Shown here in pieces: positions 10,804 through 23,742 of a DNA stretch of 64,000 nucleotides. Positions within the stretch are counted from its first letter, which is position 1. Every line of letters starts with the position of its first letter. Source of the stretch: Streptomyces noursei. Lineage in GTDB: Bacteria; Actinomycetota; Actinomycetes; Streptomycetales; Streptomycetaceae. The position numbers were made by a program, and so were the translations under genes. The notes beneath the pieces are model-generated. The model was not told the origin of the DNA and did not search any database. It saw only the letters and a list, made by a program, of their open reading frames with translations. The DNA is taken from contig NZ_CP070326.1 of assembly GCF_016917755.1 (NCBI RefSeq), positions 1,736,001 to 1,800,000 on the forward strand, written 5' to 3'.

Positions 10804-12369
10804 TCAGTCGCGCGCCGGGGCGGCGGCCGGGGCGGCGGTGCCGTCGGGCGGTGCGGGACGGGCCGCGTGGTCGGCGAGGACGCCGGTGCGGTGACGCTGG
10901 ACGCACCAGTAGTAGGTGAAGCCGCCGACCGCGACCAGGCCGACGAAGAGCACGGCGCCCCAACGCAGATACCAGTGGTGCGGTGGGGCGGCGTTGTAGA
11001 CGGCGGCGCGCGGCCAGGCCAGGTTGACGATCATGGCGGCGCCCCAGAGGACGGCGGCGAGGTTGACCGGCAGCCCCCAGCGGCCCAGGCCGAATCGCCC
11101 GCCGCCGGCCGGCCGCCATCTGCCGCGCAGCCTGGCCACCAGCATGGGCGCGGTGACCAGCAGATACGCCGCGTAGATCATGATGATGCCGATGCTGGTG
11201 ACGACCGAGAAGATCTGCGGCTGGCGGATGTTGAGGAGCAGGACCGCCAGCGCGAGCACCCCGATGATCACCGCGGGCAGTACCGGGGTCCGAAAGCGCG
11301 GGCTGACCCGGGCGAGCCGGGCGGCGAAGGGGAGGTTGGTGTCCCGGGCCATCGCGAAGGCGAGCCGGATGGCCGCGGTGTGCACGGCCAGCGCACAGAC
11401 CGTGACGGCGATCAGTACGCACCACAGCATCGCCCTGCCGCCGGTCTCGCCGAGCACGTCCAGGACGACGTACTGGAGCCCGTCGGTGGTCAGCCCCTTG
11501 CCGTCGAGGCTGCTGACGCTCATCAGGGCGAGCAGCAGGACCAGCCCGCCCAGCACGAACGAGGCGATCAGTGCACGCAGGATGGCGCGCGGGGCGTTGC
11601 GCGAGGGGTCCAACGACTCCTCGCCGAGCGAGGCGGCGGTGTCGAAGCCGTACATGACGTAGGCGGAGGCGAGCGAGGCGGTGAGGAAGGCGCCGACATA
11701 GCCGAGGTGCTGGCCGGCTCCGGTGTGGTGGGTCTGGAGGAGCACCTCGGGGCCACGGACGATGTGCACCGCGAACAGCACGACGAGGACGACGGTGGCG
11801 ATCAGTTCGACGAAGACGCCGGCGGTGTTGATCCGGGCCATCAGCTTCACGCCGAAGGCGTTGACCAGGGTGGTGAAGAGGATCAGCGCGGCGGCCAGCA
11901 GCACCGCGTTGGTGGCGGTGTCGTAGGTGCCGGTGCCGTCGCCGACGAACTGGAAGGCGGTGGAGATCTGCGGCAGGGTCAGCTGGTAGGCGAGGGCGAC
12001 CGCGGCCAGCGAGACGATGGAGGCGACCAGCATCATCCAGCCGGCCAGCCAGCCGATGTGCGGATTGCCGAGCTTCTTGGCCCAGTTGTAGACGGAACCG
12101 GCGACCGGATGGCGGGCGGCCAGCTCGGCGAAGCAGAGGGCGACCATCAGCTGGCCGACGAAGACCATCGGCCAGGACCACCAGTAGGCCGGACCGCCGT
12201 GGCCGTAGCCGAAGTAGAAGAGCTGGAAGGTGCCGGTGAGGATGGAGATGTAGCTGATGCCGGCGGCGAAGGTGTGGAAGTTGCCCAGGGTGCGCTGGAG
12301 TTCGGGGCGGTAGCCGAACTCGGCCAGGCCGGTGTCGTCCTCCGGTGGTGCGTCGTCGGATGCGGTCAA
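10804..12369 (-). CDS. APC superfamily amino acid/amine permease
   Basis: 521-residue integral membrane transporter with about twelve hydrophobic segments. Conserved APC features include FAELAARHPVAGSVYNWAKKLG after helix 2 and GFDTAASLGEES in the helix 6-7 region, like the GABA/choline/amino-acid permeases of the ACT family. The start is TTG 12369, with an excellent AGGAGGA ribosome site six bases away; there is no in-frame ATG nearby. It follows the Rieske oxygenase gene on the same strand, 95 bases downstream, so its cargo is probably the methylated amine or amino acid degraded by that gene set. Confidence 0.9.
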   Translation of the reverse strand: MTASDDAPPEDDTGLAEFGYRPELQRTLGNFHTFAAGISYISILTGTFQLFYFGYGHGGPAYWWSWPMVFVGQLMVALCFAELAARHPVAGSVYNWAKKLGNPHIGWLAGWMMLVASIVSLAAVALAYQLTLPQISTAFQFVGDGTGTYDTATNAVLLAAALILFTTLVNAFGVKLMARINTAGVFVELIATVVLVVLFAVHIVRGPEVLLQTHHTGAGQHLGYVGAFLTASLASAYVMYGFDTAASLGEESLDPSRNAPRAILRALIASFVLGGLVLLLALMSVSSLDGKGLTTDGLQYVVLDVLGETGGRAMLWCVLIAVTVCALAVHTAAIRLAFAMARDTNLPFAARLARVSPRFRTPVLPAVIIGVLALAVLLLNIRQPQIFSVVTSIGIIMIYAAYLLVTAPMLVARLRGRWRPAGGGRFGLGRWGLPVNLAAVLWGAAMIVNLAWPRAAVYNAAPPHHWYLRWGAVLFVGLVAVGGFTYYWCVQRHRTGVLADHAARPAPPDGTAAPAAAPARD

Positions 12370-12414
12370 GGCCGTCCTCCTCGGTCGAACCGGTTCCGCG
12401 CCGTGGGCGCGGTG

Positions 12415-12421
12415 TTGCGCC
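12415..12421 (-). promoter_or_regulatory. TTGCG-motif copy upstream of the permease
   Basis: GTGTTGCGCC at 12412-12421 shares its nine-base core GTGTTGCGC with the site ahead of mscR. A candidate IclR-regulator site in the 95-base gap before the permease. Confidence 0.3.
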
Positions 12422-12464
12422 ACGCCTGCCGGGGCGGATCCCGGCGGCCGCCTCCCTGAGCGAA

Positions 12465-13622
12465 TCAGCCGCGCCCTGCGGCCAGTTGCGCGGCGACCCA
12501 GGCGTGGAACCCCCCGATGTGGTGCTCGCTGGGCACCAGGACGCCGCCGCCGCGGTAGGCACGGGAGTCCATACCCGGCTGGGTGCGCTCGCAGGCGTCG
12601 AAGTCCTGGACGTTGACCCGGTGGAAGAGCTCGACGGACTTGGCGACGTCGGCGCCGGAGTCGATCACCTCGGGGAGGTACAGCCAGTCGCACTCGACCA
12701 GGGTGCGGTCGACGGCGAGCGGGAACATCCGGTGCAGGATGACGTGGTCGGGGACGAGGTTGATGAAGACCTGCGGGCGGACGGTCACCGCGTAGTACCG
12801 GCGGTCCTGGGCGTCGTCGATGCCGGGCAGCCGGCCGAACCCGGCGCTGCCGTCCACCGTGAAGCCCTGCACCTGCTCGGCGAACTCCGCGCCGTGCCCG
12901 ACGTAGTACTGGGCCGCGAGGCCGTCCGCGAACTCCGGCAGCACCTCGGTGAGTTCGGGGTGGATGGTGGCGCAGTGGTAGCACTCCATGAAGTTCTCGA
13001 CGATCAGCTTCCAGTTGGCCCGCACGTCGTAGCTGATGCGCCGGCCCAGCGCCAGGGTCTCGGTGCGGTAGCGGTCGATGGCGGCGACGTCGCCCAGCCG
13101 CTCGGTGGCCGCGCCCCGCACGGTGTCCTCGAAGGACGGCGGGTCGTCGGCCAGGCAGACCCAGGCGTAGCCGAGCCACTCCCGCAACGGGACGGGCACC
13201 AGGCCGCGCTCGGTGCGGTCGACGTCCGGCATCTTCTGGAGGTTGGGGGCGGCCACCAGCCGGCCGTCGAAGTCGTAGGTCCAGGCGTGGTACGGGCACT
13301 GGAGGTTGCGGCGGACCTCGCCGGACTCCTCGGTGCACAGCTGGGCGCCGCGGTGCCGGCAGACGTTGAGGAAGGCGCGGAGCGCCCCGGCGCGGTTGCG
13401 GGTGATCAGCACGCTCTCCCGGCCGACCCGGACGGTGCGGAAGGCACCTGGCCGGGCGAGGTCGGCGCTGCGGACGGCACAGAACCACAGCCGTTCGAAG
13501 ATCAGCTCCTGTTCCTGCCGGAAGCCCTCGGGGTCGGTGTAGGAACGGCCGGGGAGAGTCGCGATCAGGCTGGCGGCGGGCTCGGGGACGGTCGGTTGCG
13601 CGTCGGCGGACGTGGTCGTCAT
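12465..13622 (-). CDS. Rieske non-heme iron oxygenase (betaine demethylase-like)
   Basis: 385 residues. The Rieske [2Fe-2S] ligands are Cys88-x-His90 (CRHRGAQLC) and Cys109-x2-His112 (CPYHAW). The catalytic mononuclear iron site follows at ENFMECYHCATIHPEL (His216, His221). It belongs to the ring-hydroxylating oxygenase alpha-subunit family, which includes the N-demethylases GbcA (glycine betaine) and Stc2 (stachydrine). Because the next genes oxidise dimethylglycine, sarcosine and formaldehyde, it is most likely an N-demethylase that begins the pathway, releasing formaldehyde. Electrons would come from the ferredoxin and reductase encoded at 19.7-21.2 kb. ATG start 13622, 11 bases after the sarcosine oxidase gene. 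Confidence 0.9.
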   Translation of the reverse strand: MTTTSADAQPTVPEPAASLIATLPGRSYTDPEGFRQEQELIFERLWFCAVRSADLARPGAFRTVRVGRESVLITRNRAGALRAFLNVCRHRGAQLCTEESGEVRRNLQCPYHAWTYDFDGRLVAAPNLQKMPDVDRTERGLVPVPLREWLGYAWVCLADDPPSFEDTVRGAATERLGDVAAIDRYRTETLALGRRISYDVRANWKLIVENFMECYHCATIHPELTEVLPEFADGLAAQYYVGHGAEFAEQVQGFTVDGSAGFGRLPGIDDAQDRRYYAVTVRPQVFINLVPDHVILHRMFPLAVDRTLVECDWLYLPEVIDSGADVAKSVELFHRVNVQDFDACERTQPGMDSRAYRGGGVLVPSEHHIGGFHAWVAAQLAAGRG

Positions 13623-13633
13623 GGCTGCTCTCC

Positions 13634-14821
13634 TCAGGCGACCGGGGCGGCGGGCCGGCCGGGGCTCTCCCCGGCGAGGCGGCGGGACGGGGCGAACAGG
13701 TCGATGGGGTGCGCGGTGGCGCCGGTGAGCGCGAGGTCGGCGACGATCTCGCCGACGACGGGGACGAACTTGAAGCCGTGGCCGGAGAAGCCGCAGGCGA
13801 CGGTGACGGTCTCCGGGTGGGCCGGATGGCGGCTGATCACGAAGTGCTCGTCGGGAGTGGTGGAGTACATGCAGGTGGCGGCCTTCAGGAAGCGGCCGGG
13901 CAGGGCGGGGATGCGCGGACCGAGCTGATCGGCCATGGCGCGCACCTCGTGGTCGTGGACGGTGCGGTCGATGGTCTCGGGGGTGCAGACGGTGCCCTTG
14001 CGGAAGAAAGCGACCTTGGCACCGCCGTCGGGGCCGTCGATGGCCGGGAAGCCGTAGATCTGGACGCCGTGGGCGTCCTCCCAGATGTAGATGGGATGGC
14101 GCGCGGGGACGAAGGGAACGGTGCCGCCCTGGGGGGCGAACCAGTACATGAGGTGCCGCTCGATGGTGACCGGGACGCCGAGGTCGGCGAGGAGCCGGGG
14201 TGCCCAGGCACCGGGGCAGATCACCAACTGGCCGGCGGTGTAGGCGTTCTCGTGGGTGTGGACGCGGACTCCGGCGCCGCCGGGCAGCTCCTCCCAGCGG
14301 GTGACCGGCTCCTCGAAGTGCAGCTCGGCGCCGTCCTGGGTGGCGAGCTGGACGTGGGCGGCGACGGTGTTCTCGGGGCGGACGAGGCCGGCGCGCGCCT
14401 CGTGCAGGGCGACCTCGTCGGGCGCGGGGGTGAGGGTCGGGAAGCGGCGGCGGATCTCCTTCGCGTCGAGCATCTCGTGCGGGAGGTCCCACTGCCGGGC
14501 GGAGGTCAGGCTGCCGCGCACGGTGCGACTGTCCGGGCGGCCGACCATCACGCCGCCGCAGAGGGTGGCGATCTGCCGGCCGGTGTCGCGCTCCAACTTC
14601 TCGTACAGCTCGTAGGCGCGCAGCAGCAGCGGGACGTAGGCGGGGTCCTCGAAGTAGGACTGGCGGGTGATCCGGGAACCGCCATGGCTGGAGCCCCTGT
14701 TGTGCACCGGGCCGAACTTCTCCAGGCCCAGGACCCGGGCGCCGCGGGCGGCGAGGTGGTGGGCGGCGGCGCTGCCCATCCCGCCGAGGCCGAGGACGAT
14801 GACGTCGTAGGTGGGGGCCAT
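13634..14821 (-). CDS. Monomeric sarcosine oxidase / N-methyl amino acid oxidase
   Basis: 395 residues, the usual length for monomeric sarcosine oxidase. The FAD dinucleotide fold GLGGMGSA is at residues 11-18, RxxR-type [12 protein letters not shown] near residue 50, and the covalent-flavin cysteine is Cys317 within [12 protein letters not shown]. It oxidises sarcosine (or another N-methyl amino acid) to glycine, formaldehyde and hydrogen peroxide. The ATG at 14821 has an AAGGAG ribosome site. It lies between dimethylglycine oxidase (30-base gap) and the Rieske oxygenase in one operon. Confidence 0.9.
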   Translation of the reverse strand: MAPTYDVIVLGLGGMGSAAAHHLAARGARVLGLEKFGPVHNRGSSHGGSRITRQSYFEDPAYVPLLLRAYELYEKLERDTGRQIATLCGGVMVGRPDSRTVRGSLTSARQWDLPHEMLDAKEIRRRFPTLTPAPDEVALHEARAGLVRPENTVAAHVQLATQDGAELHFEEPVTRWEELPGGAGVRVHTHENAYTAGQLVICPGAWAPRLLADLGVPVTIERHLMYWFAPQGGTVPFVPARHPIYIWEDAHGVQIYGFPAIDGPDGGAKVAFFRKGTVCTPETIDRTVHDHEVRAMADQLGPRIPALPGRFLKAATCMYSTTPDEHFVISRHPAHPETVTVACGFSGHGFKFVPVVGEIVADLALTGATAHPIDLFAPSRRLAGESPGRPAAPVA

Positions 14822-14851
14822 GCGGACGCTCCTTCGTCGTGCGGACACGAC

Positions 14852-18457
<3,606 letters not shown>

Positions 18458-18463
18458 TCAGTG

Positions 18464-18489
18464 TTGCGCACTGCACGACTGGTTGCGCG
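18464..18489 (-). promoter_or_regulatory. Paired TTGCG motifs upstream of mscR
   Basis: TTGCGCA (18464-18470) and TTGCGCG (18483-18489) lie 19 bases apart on the plus strand, 17-42 bases upstream of the mscR start. The same heptamer type occurs twice in the iclR/ferredoxin intergenic region, so these are candidate binding sites for the adjacent IclR regulator. Confidence 0.45.
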
Positions 18490-18612
18490 ATGAGAGACAT
18501 AGTGGGAACGGCGTATCGGCAGCGTCAAGAGGTACGTGCTAGCCGTTCGTCAACGACCGGTTACGCACGCGGACGCACGGCGCGCCGGCCGCGCACGCCC
18601 CGCACACGCGAA

Positions 18613-18644
18613 AGCGGGGCCGGGTCGCGCGACCCGGCCCCGCT
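18613..18644 (-). terminator. Terminator of iclR, 15-bp stem
   Basis: AGCGGGGCCGGGTCG (18613-18627) pairs perfectly with 18630-18644 around a 2-base loop, between the iclR stop and the mscR promoter. This argues that iclR and the catabolic operon are separate transcripts. Confidence 0.75.
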
Positions 18645-18701
18645 CCGGACGGCCGTCAACAGGCGGTCAACGGGCGCCGCGCCCGCACCGCCCGGAACCG
18701 G

Positions 18702-19559
18702 TCAACAGGCGTACCCCATCCGCCGGGAGAGCTCCACACCGGCGGCGACGGTGCGCTTGACCACCTCCGGCAGCCGCTCCGCGTCCAACCGGTAGGCGGG
18801 CACCGAGACGCTGATCGCGCCGATGACCGAGCCGTCGTGCGCCCGCACCGGCGCCGCGACCGCGCGCAGCCCCAGCTCCAGTTCCTCGACCGCGACCGCG
18901 AAGCCCCGCTCGACGACCTCGGCGAGCTGATCGCGCAGCTCGACCGGGGAGGTCACGGTCCGCTCGGTCAGCCGCGGCAACTTCCGGGCCAGCACGGCCT
19001 CCTGGACCGGCGTCGGCTGGTAGGCGAGCAGCGCCTTGCCGCTGGACGTGGCGTGCAGCGGCGTCCGGCGGCCGAGCCAGTTCTGGGCGGTGACCGACGC
19101 CGGGCCGCGGGCCTGCATGATGTTGACCGCGGCGTCGCTCTCCATGACCGCGATGTTGACCGTCTCGCCCAGCTCGTCGGCGAGCGTACGGCAGACCACC
19201 GCGCCCTCCTGGGAGATGTCCAGCCGCACGGCCGCGGCCCCGGCCAGCCGCAACACCCCCGCGCCGAGGTAGTACTTGCCGCGCTCCTGCTCCTGGGCGA
19301 CCAGCCCGCGGTTCTCCAGCACGCCCAGCAGCCGGAACGCGGTCGACTTGTGCACGCCCAGCTCGTCGGCGATCTCGGTCACCCCGGCCTCGCCGAGTCT
19401 GGCCAGGATCTCCAGCACGGTCACCGCCCGGTCCACCGACTGCACCGCGCTCGCCGCGCCTCTGGGTGGCTTTCCCGCCACCGCCCGGCGCGGCTTCCCG
19501 TCCGGCCTGCCCGCCGGCTGATTCTCCGCCCGCGCCTCCGACTTAGCCGTTTTCGTCAT
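18702..19559 (-). CDS. IclR family transcriptional regulator
   Basis: 285 residues. A basic, disordered N-terminal tail (~40 residues) leads to a winged helix (VDRAVTVLEILARL; GVTEIADELGVHKSTAFRLL) and then the GAF-like IclR effector domain (residues ~110-280, including HATSSGKALLA and GAISVSVP). It lies between the minus-strand demethylation operon and the divergent ferredoxin/reductase operon, and is the obvious regulator of both. The effector is probably a pathway substrate or intermediate. Its operators may be the TTGCG motifs found on both sides. Confidence 0.9.
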   Translation of the reverse strand: MTKTAKSEARAENQPAGRPDGKPRRAVAGKPPRGAASAVQSVDRAVTVLEILARLGEAGVTEIADELGVHKSTAFRLLGVLENRGLVAQEQERGKYYLGAGVLRLAGAAAVRLDISQEGAVVCRTLADELGETVNIAVMESDAAVNIMQARGPASVTAQNWLGRRTPLHATSSGKALLAYQPTPVQEAVLARKLPRLTERTVTSPVELRDQLAEVVERGFAVAVEELELGLRAVAAPVRAHDGSVIGAISVSVPAYRLDAERLPEVVKRTVAAGVELSRRMGYAC

Positions 19560-19659
19560 AGGTCCGTGTCACCACCCAGCTCGCTGCCACCATCCAGCGG
19601 CCCGATCGGGCCGGCATTTCCGGGGACCGCTTGACGCGCCCGGCCCCCGACTGGATTCT

Positions 19660-19692
19660 GTTGCGTATGACGCTCTGTCGTGCGGATTGCGA
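19660..19692. promoter_or_regulatory. Paired TTGCG motifs between iclR and ferredoxin
   Basis: TTGCGTA (19660-19666) and TTGCGAA (19686-19692) lie in the 168-base divergent intergenic region, echoing the pair ahead of mscR. Candidate IclR operators; the consensus is my inference. Confidence 0.45.
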
Positions 19693-19727
19693 AACTCGAT
19701 AGTACCGAACAGTAATAGGGGGGCCCA

Positions 19728-20048
19728 GTGATACCCGTCTGCCACCTCGCTGACCTGCCCGCCGGCGAGTCCGTTCGCCTCGACACCACGCCTCCGATCG
19801 CCGTCTTCAACGCCGACGGAGAGCTGTACGCCATCGACGACACCTGCACCCACCAGGACGCCTCACTCGCGGACGGCTGGCTGGAGGGGTGTCTGGTCGA
19901 ATGCCCGCTGCACGCCGCTTCATTCGATCTCCGCACCGGCGCACCGACCTGCCTGCCCGCCCGCCGCCCCGTCCGCACCCACCCCGTGACGGTCGAGGAC
20001 GGCATGGTCTACGTCCACCGCACGGCCGAGGAGGACACCGCCGCATGA
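19728..20048 (+). CDS. Rieske-type [2Fe-2S] ferredoxin
   Basis: 106 residues with one Rieske cluster: Cys-x-His in CTHQDASL and Cys-x2-His in CPLHAASF. It resembles the ferredoxin subunit of three-component dioxygenases (BphA3 type), a soluble electron carrier from the reductase to the oxygenase. It starts at GTG 19728 and overlaps the reductase gene (ATGA). No terminal oxygenase gene is on this transcript, so its natural partner is the Rieske oxygenase at 12.5-13.6 kb. Confidence 0.9.
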   Translation: MIPVCHLADLPAGESVRLDTTPPIAVFNADGELYAIDDTCTHQDASLADGWLEGCLVECPLHAASFDLRTGAPTCLPARRPVRTHPVTVEDGMVYVHRTAEEDTAA

Positions 20049-21244
20049 AGTCGGTCACCGTCATCGGAGCCTCGCTGGCCGGGCTGTACGCCGCCCGGGC
20101 GCTGCGCGCCCAGGGCTACGACGGCCGCCTGACGATCGTCGGGGCGGAACCGCACCGCCCGTACGACCGCCCGCCGCTCTCCAAGGAGTTCCTCACCGCG
20201 CCGGCCACCGCGGAAGGCGACGCGGACCCGGCCGCCGAAGGGCCGCTCGCCCTCACCGACACCGAAGAGCTCGCCGGACTCGACGCGGAGTGGCTCCTGG
20301 GCACCCGCGCCACCGCCCTCGACACCCGCCACCGCGCCGTCCGCCTCGACACCGGACGCACCCTCACCACCGACGGCGTCGTGCTCGCCACCGGCGCCGC
20401 ACCGCGCCGCCTGCCCGGCCCCGCACCGGACGGCTCGCACACCCTGCGCACCCTCGACGACGCCCGGGCCCTGCGCGCCGACCTGGCCCGCGGCGGCCCG
20501 ACCCGGGTCGTGGTGATCGGCGGCGGCTTCATCGGCGCCGAGGTCGCCGCGTCCTGCGCCGCCCTCGGCCACCAGGTCGCCGTCGTCGAGGCCGCGCCCC
20601 TGCCCCTCGTCCCCCAACTCGGGGAATCCATGGCCGAGTTGTGCGCCCGGCTGCACGGCGACCACGGCGTCGCCCTGCTCACCGGCACCGGCGTCCGGGG
20701 GCTGCGGGCGGGCGCCGACGGCCGGGTCACGGCGGTCGAGCTCGCCGACGGCCGGCTGCTCTCCGCCGACGTCGTCGTCACCGGCATCGGCGTGCGCCCC
20801 GCCACCGACTGGCTCGAAGGCTCCGGCCTGCCGCTCGGCGACGGCGTCCGCTGCGACGCCGGCTGCGTCACCCCGATCCCCGCCATCGTGGCCGCCGGCG
20901 ACGTCGCCCACGTGGCCGGCGCCCGCGCCGAACACTGGACCAGCGCCACCGAACAGGCCGCCACCGCCGTCCACAACCTCCTCGCCGGCCGCACCGCCCG
21001 CACCCACCGCGCACTCCCCTACTTCTGGTCCGACCAGTACGGCGTCCGCATCCAGTTCGCCGGCCACCGCCGGTCCGGCGACGTGCCCCGCATCATCGAG
21101 GGCTCCCCGGACGACCGCAGCTTCCTCGCCCGCTACGAACGCGACGGCCGCACCACCGCCCTGCTCGCCCTCAATCGCCCCCGCCCCTTCGCGCGCCTGC
21201 GCCGCGAACTCGCCCGGGCCACCCAACCCGCCCCCACCGGCTGA
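20045..21244 (+). CDS. FAD-dependent ferredoxin reductase
   Basis: 399 residues, the class of BphA4/putidaredoxin reductases. The FAD fold SVTVIGASLAGLYAA is at residues 3-17, YDRPPLSKEFL near residue 40, the NAD-binding fold VVVIGGGFIGAEVAA near residue 155, and the late FAD motif AAGDVA near residue 280. It moves electrons from NAD(P)H to the overlapping ferredoxin. The four-base overlap with the ferredoxin stop indicates coupled translation. Together they complete a three-component oxygenase system. Confidence 0.92.
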   Translation: MKSVTVIGASLAGLYAARALRAQGYDGRLTIVGAEPHRPYDRPPLSKEFLTAPATAEGDADPAAEGPLALTDTEELAGLDAEWLLGTRATALDTRHRAVRLDTGRTLTTDGVVLATGAAPRRLPGPAPDGSHTLRTLDDARALRADLARGGPTRVVVIGGGFIGAEVAASCAALGHQVAVVEAAPLPLVPQLGESMAELCARLHGDHGVALLTGTGVRGLRAGADGRVTAVELADGRLLSADVVVTGIGVRPATDWLEGSGLPLGDGVRCDAGCVTPIPAIVAAGDVAHVAGARAEHWTSATEQAATAVHNLLAGRTARTHRALPYFWSDQYGVRIQFAGHRRSGDVPRIIEGSPDDRSFLARYERDGRTTALLALNRPRPFARLRRELARATQPAPTG

Positions 21245-21588
21245 CGGCCCGACAGCCCGCCTCCCACCGTCCGCACGAAACCACCACCCAACGCCGCCTC
21301 TGCTGAGGGAAGTTGGGAGCTTCCCCGATGCGGACCGCGGCCCCCGACTGGCCACCGTCGGGCGCAGGCCCCGTCGGGCGCTCCGCCGCAGCGCTCCGGA
21401 CGTCGGATCCTGCCCGGCACGTCGGAGCGAGGACCATGACGGCGGACCGCCGACACCGGCTCGGCAAAAGCGCGTACGCACTGCCGGCGGGCGGCGCGGG
21501 GCTGCTGCTCGGCGGCCCGGTCGTGGTCTCCCTGTCCCCGCGGATAATTCGGCGGAACGGCGGGACGGCGGCGGACATAATCGGCACC
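21245..21588. other. Gene-free interval before the kinase-like gene
   Basis: About 340 bases. An in-frame extension of the downstream kinase-like gene reaches back to 21313, but its translation is low-complexity and unlike that family. A CATAAT box at 21576-21581 stands eight bases before the ATG, suggesting a leaderless promoter. Otherwise nothing clear. Confidence 0.4.
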
Positions 21589-22185
21589 ATGACCACGAGC
21601 GACTCCCCCACCGCCGCCACCCGGACCACCCCGCAAGGCCCCTGGCTCGCGCCCGGAATTGTGGTGATCACCGGCATCCAGGCCGCCGGCAAGTCCACCG
21701 TGGCGCAGGCCCTCGCCGAGCGGCTGCCCCGGGCGGTGCATCTGCGTGGTGACGGCTTCCGGCGCAACATCGTCCGCGGCCAGGTCGGCATGACCCCGGA
21801 TGCGGGGGAGGAAGCCCTCGCCCAACTGCGGTTGCGCCACCGGCTGACGGCCGCCTGCGCGGACGAGTACGCCCGGGCCGGCTTCACCGTCGTCGTCCAG
21901 GACATCCTCCTCGGCGAGCACCTCGCGCAGCTGGCCGCCGACATCGTGACCCGCCCGCTCGCCGTCGTCGCCCTGCTGCCCGACCCGGAGGCGGTCGCGG
22001 CCCGCGAGGCGGGTCGGCCCAAGACCGCGTACGGGCCGGACTGGAGCGTGCGGGACCTGGACGTGCTGCTGCGCGCGGAGACGCCCCGCGATCTCGGGCT
22101 GTGGCTGGACACCACCCAGCAGACCGTCGAGGAGACGGTGGACGCCATCCTCGGCCGGGCGTGGACCGAGGGCGCGGTGGCCTGA
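21589..22185 (+). CDS. P-loop kinase/phosphotransferase-like protein
   Basis: 198 residues, AAA_33/zeta-toxin-like small P-loop fold. The Walker A is GIQAAGKST near residue 27, then HLRGDGFRRNIVRG, a Walker B-like FTVVVQDILL, and a C-terminal GLWLDTTQQTVEETVDAIL. Proteins of this type phosphorylate small molecules such as antibiotics or nucleosides, or act as zeta-like toxins; the substrate is unknown. A relative with the same motif order lies at 37985-38569. The ATG at 21589 was chosen because the P-loop then falls at the normal distance. Confidence 0.82.
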   Translation: MTTSDSPTAATRTTPQGPWLAPGIVVITGIQAAGKSTVAQALAERLPRAVHLRGDGFRRNIVRGQVGMTPDAGEEALAQLRLRHRLTAACADEYARAGFTVVVQDILLGEHLAQLAADIVTRPLAVVALLPDPEAVAAREAGRPKTAYGPDWSVRDLDVLLRAETPRDLGLWLDTTQQTVEETVDAILGRAWTEGAVA

Positions 22186-22196
22186 CAGCCGTGGCC

Positions 22197-22237
22197 GCGA
22201 CCGGTGGGCGGCACCCCCGTGTCCTCCCACCGGTCGC
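22197..22237. terminator. Bidirectional terminator, 12-bp stem
   Basis: GCGACCGGTGGG (22197-22208) pairs perfectly with 22226-22237 between the convergent kinase-like and lipase-like genes. Confidence 0.75.
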
Positions 22238-22253
22238 GCCGCCGTCACCCCCG

Positions 22254-23537
22254 TCACCGCCGCGGCAATTGCCGGGCGAAGAAGGACCGCACCCACCCGC
22301 GCACCAGCGGCACGGATTCCGCCGGGCCGATCGGGCCGACCAGTGCGCGACGGTCGTCGGCGGCCATCAGCCCGGCGGCTTGCAGCTGCGGGGCGAGGGC
22401 CGCGTAGTCGGTGAACACCCAGTGCGCGGCCCCGGCGATCTCCGCCCGGTGGACCCGACCGCCCGAGCGCGCCCGCACCGCCGACCAGGAGCGTGCCAGC
22501 TCTCCCCGGTGCGGGAAGCCCGCGCTGCCGAGCAGCAGCAGCGGCCGGTCCACCCCGTATCGGGCGACCGGGAACAGCTCCCCCGGCCGACCGGGAGCCG
22601 GGCCCGGGTGGTCCAGATAGCCCTCCAGGTCGACCGCGGCGCGGATCCGCGGGTCCTCGAACAGCGCCTGGGCCGCGGCGGTGCCGCCCGCCGAGTGGCC
22701 GTAGACGCCGGTCCGCCCCAGGTCCAGTGCCCGGCCGAGGCCCGGCGGCAGCGCCCGCCCTGCCGCGTCCGGGTTGCCGCCGGCGGCCAGCACCGCCAAC
22801 TGCCCGAGGACGAACCGGATGTCGGCGATCCGGGTCCCGATCATCGTGCGGAACAGGCCGGGGTCGGTGCGGGGATCGGCCCGGAGCACGGTCGTCCGGA
22901 CCCGCTCCGGGCGCCCCGGCCGCGTCACGGGGAAGTCCACCTCGCTGGTGTCGCCGGGGTGGTCGAGGGCGACGACCACCGCGCCGTGGCTGGCGAGTTC
23001 CTCCGCCAGGCCGGTGCCCAGGGTGCGCGGGTCGCCACCGCCCGGGGAGTAGAGGATCACCGGCCCCGGTACCTCCCGCGCGGGCGCATCGAGGTGCGCG
23101 TGCGTCGTGGTGGCCGCCCAGTTCACGCCACTTGTCGGCAGGTGGTGCACGGCGACGTCGATCTGCGCGAAGAGTGCCGCGGCGGCCTCGGTCATCTGCC
23201 GGGCCACCGGGCGGCCGGGCACGTCCCGGGCGGGGTAGACGACGGTGAGCATCAGCTCCCGTACACCGATCCCGGGCTCCCAGGGGTCGGACCGGTCCGG
23301 ATCGACCAGATAGAGCGTGGTGGCGCCGATCGGGTGCGGCCCGCTCGGCGCCGGCAAACGGGGCGTCACCCACGCCCGGGCCCGTTCCCGCTCCGGCTGC
23401 CCTGCCCGGGCGGTACCCACGGCGCCGCCTCCGAGCAGCGCCCCGGCCGTCAGCATCACCGCCGACCTGGTGACGGCCCGCCGCGCCACCCCTCCCCCAC
23501 CGGCATCCGCGCGCTCCTCGCCCCTCCGCACCGACAT
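22254..23537 (-). CDS. Exported alpha/beta hydrolase (PAF-acetylhydrolase/lipase-like)
   Basis: 427 residues. A Tat-like signal (RRAVTRSAVMLTAGALLGGG) leads to an alpha/beta hydrolase domain with the nucleophile elbow GHSAGG (near residue 270), an oxyanion-region SPGGGDPRTLG, an Asp in DLEGYLD and a His in AAHWVF. The overall pattern resembles platelet-activating-factor acetylhydrolase-like and streptomycete dienelactone/lipase-type esterases. It probably hydrolyses an ester outside the membrane. I chose the ATG at 23537, with GAGAGGAG upstream; GTG 23549 is an alternative. Confidence 0.83.
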   Translation of the reverse strand: MSVRRGEERADAGGGGVARRAVTRSAVMLTAGALLGGGAVGTARAGQPERERARAWVTPRLPAPSGPHPIGATTLYLVDPDRSDPWEPGIGVRELMLTVVYPARDVPGRPVARQMTEAAAALFAQIDVAVHHLPTSGVNWAATTTHAHLDAPAREVPGPVILYSPGGGDPRTLGTGLAEELASHGAVVVALDHPGDTSEVDFPVTRPGRPERVRTTVLRADPRTDPGLFRTMIGTRIADIRFVLGQLAVLAAGGNPDAAGRALPPGLGRALDLGRTGVYGHSAGGTAAAQALFEDPRIRAAVDLEGYLDHPGPAPGRPGELFPVARYGVDRPLLLLGSAGFPHRGELARSWSAVRARSGGRVHRAEIAGAAHWVFTDYAALAPQLQAAGLMAADDRRALVGPIGPAESVPLVRGWVRSFFARQLPRR

Positions 23538-23742
23538 CGCTCCCCGCACTCCTCTCCGCCGGGGCCCCTCCGGCCCCCGTCGCCAACTCGGCCCGGCCGC
23601 ACCGCGCTTGTCGCCTCGTGGCGCTGCGGGGGCCCGGCCGTCACCGACAGCCTGGCGCCGGGGCCGGAGAGCGGCAATCGTTTAGGGTCTGGCCGAAAGG
23701 GTGGCGCCACCGGGGGCGGGGCGCCGGGCGGCAGGGGGCGCG

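Noticed and set aside
21313..21588. N-terminal extension of the kinase-like protein
   Set aside because: The added residues are unlike the family, and a promoter-like box lies inside the extension.
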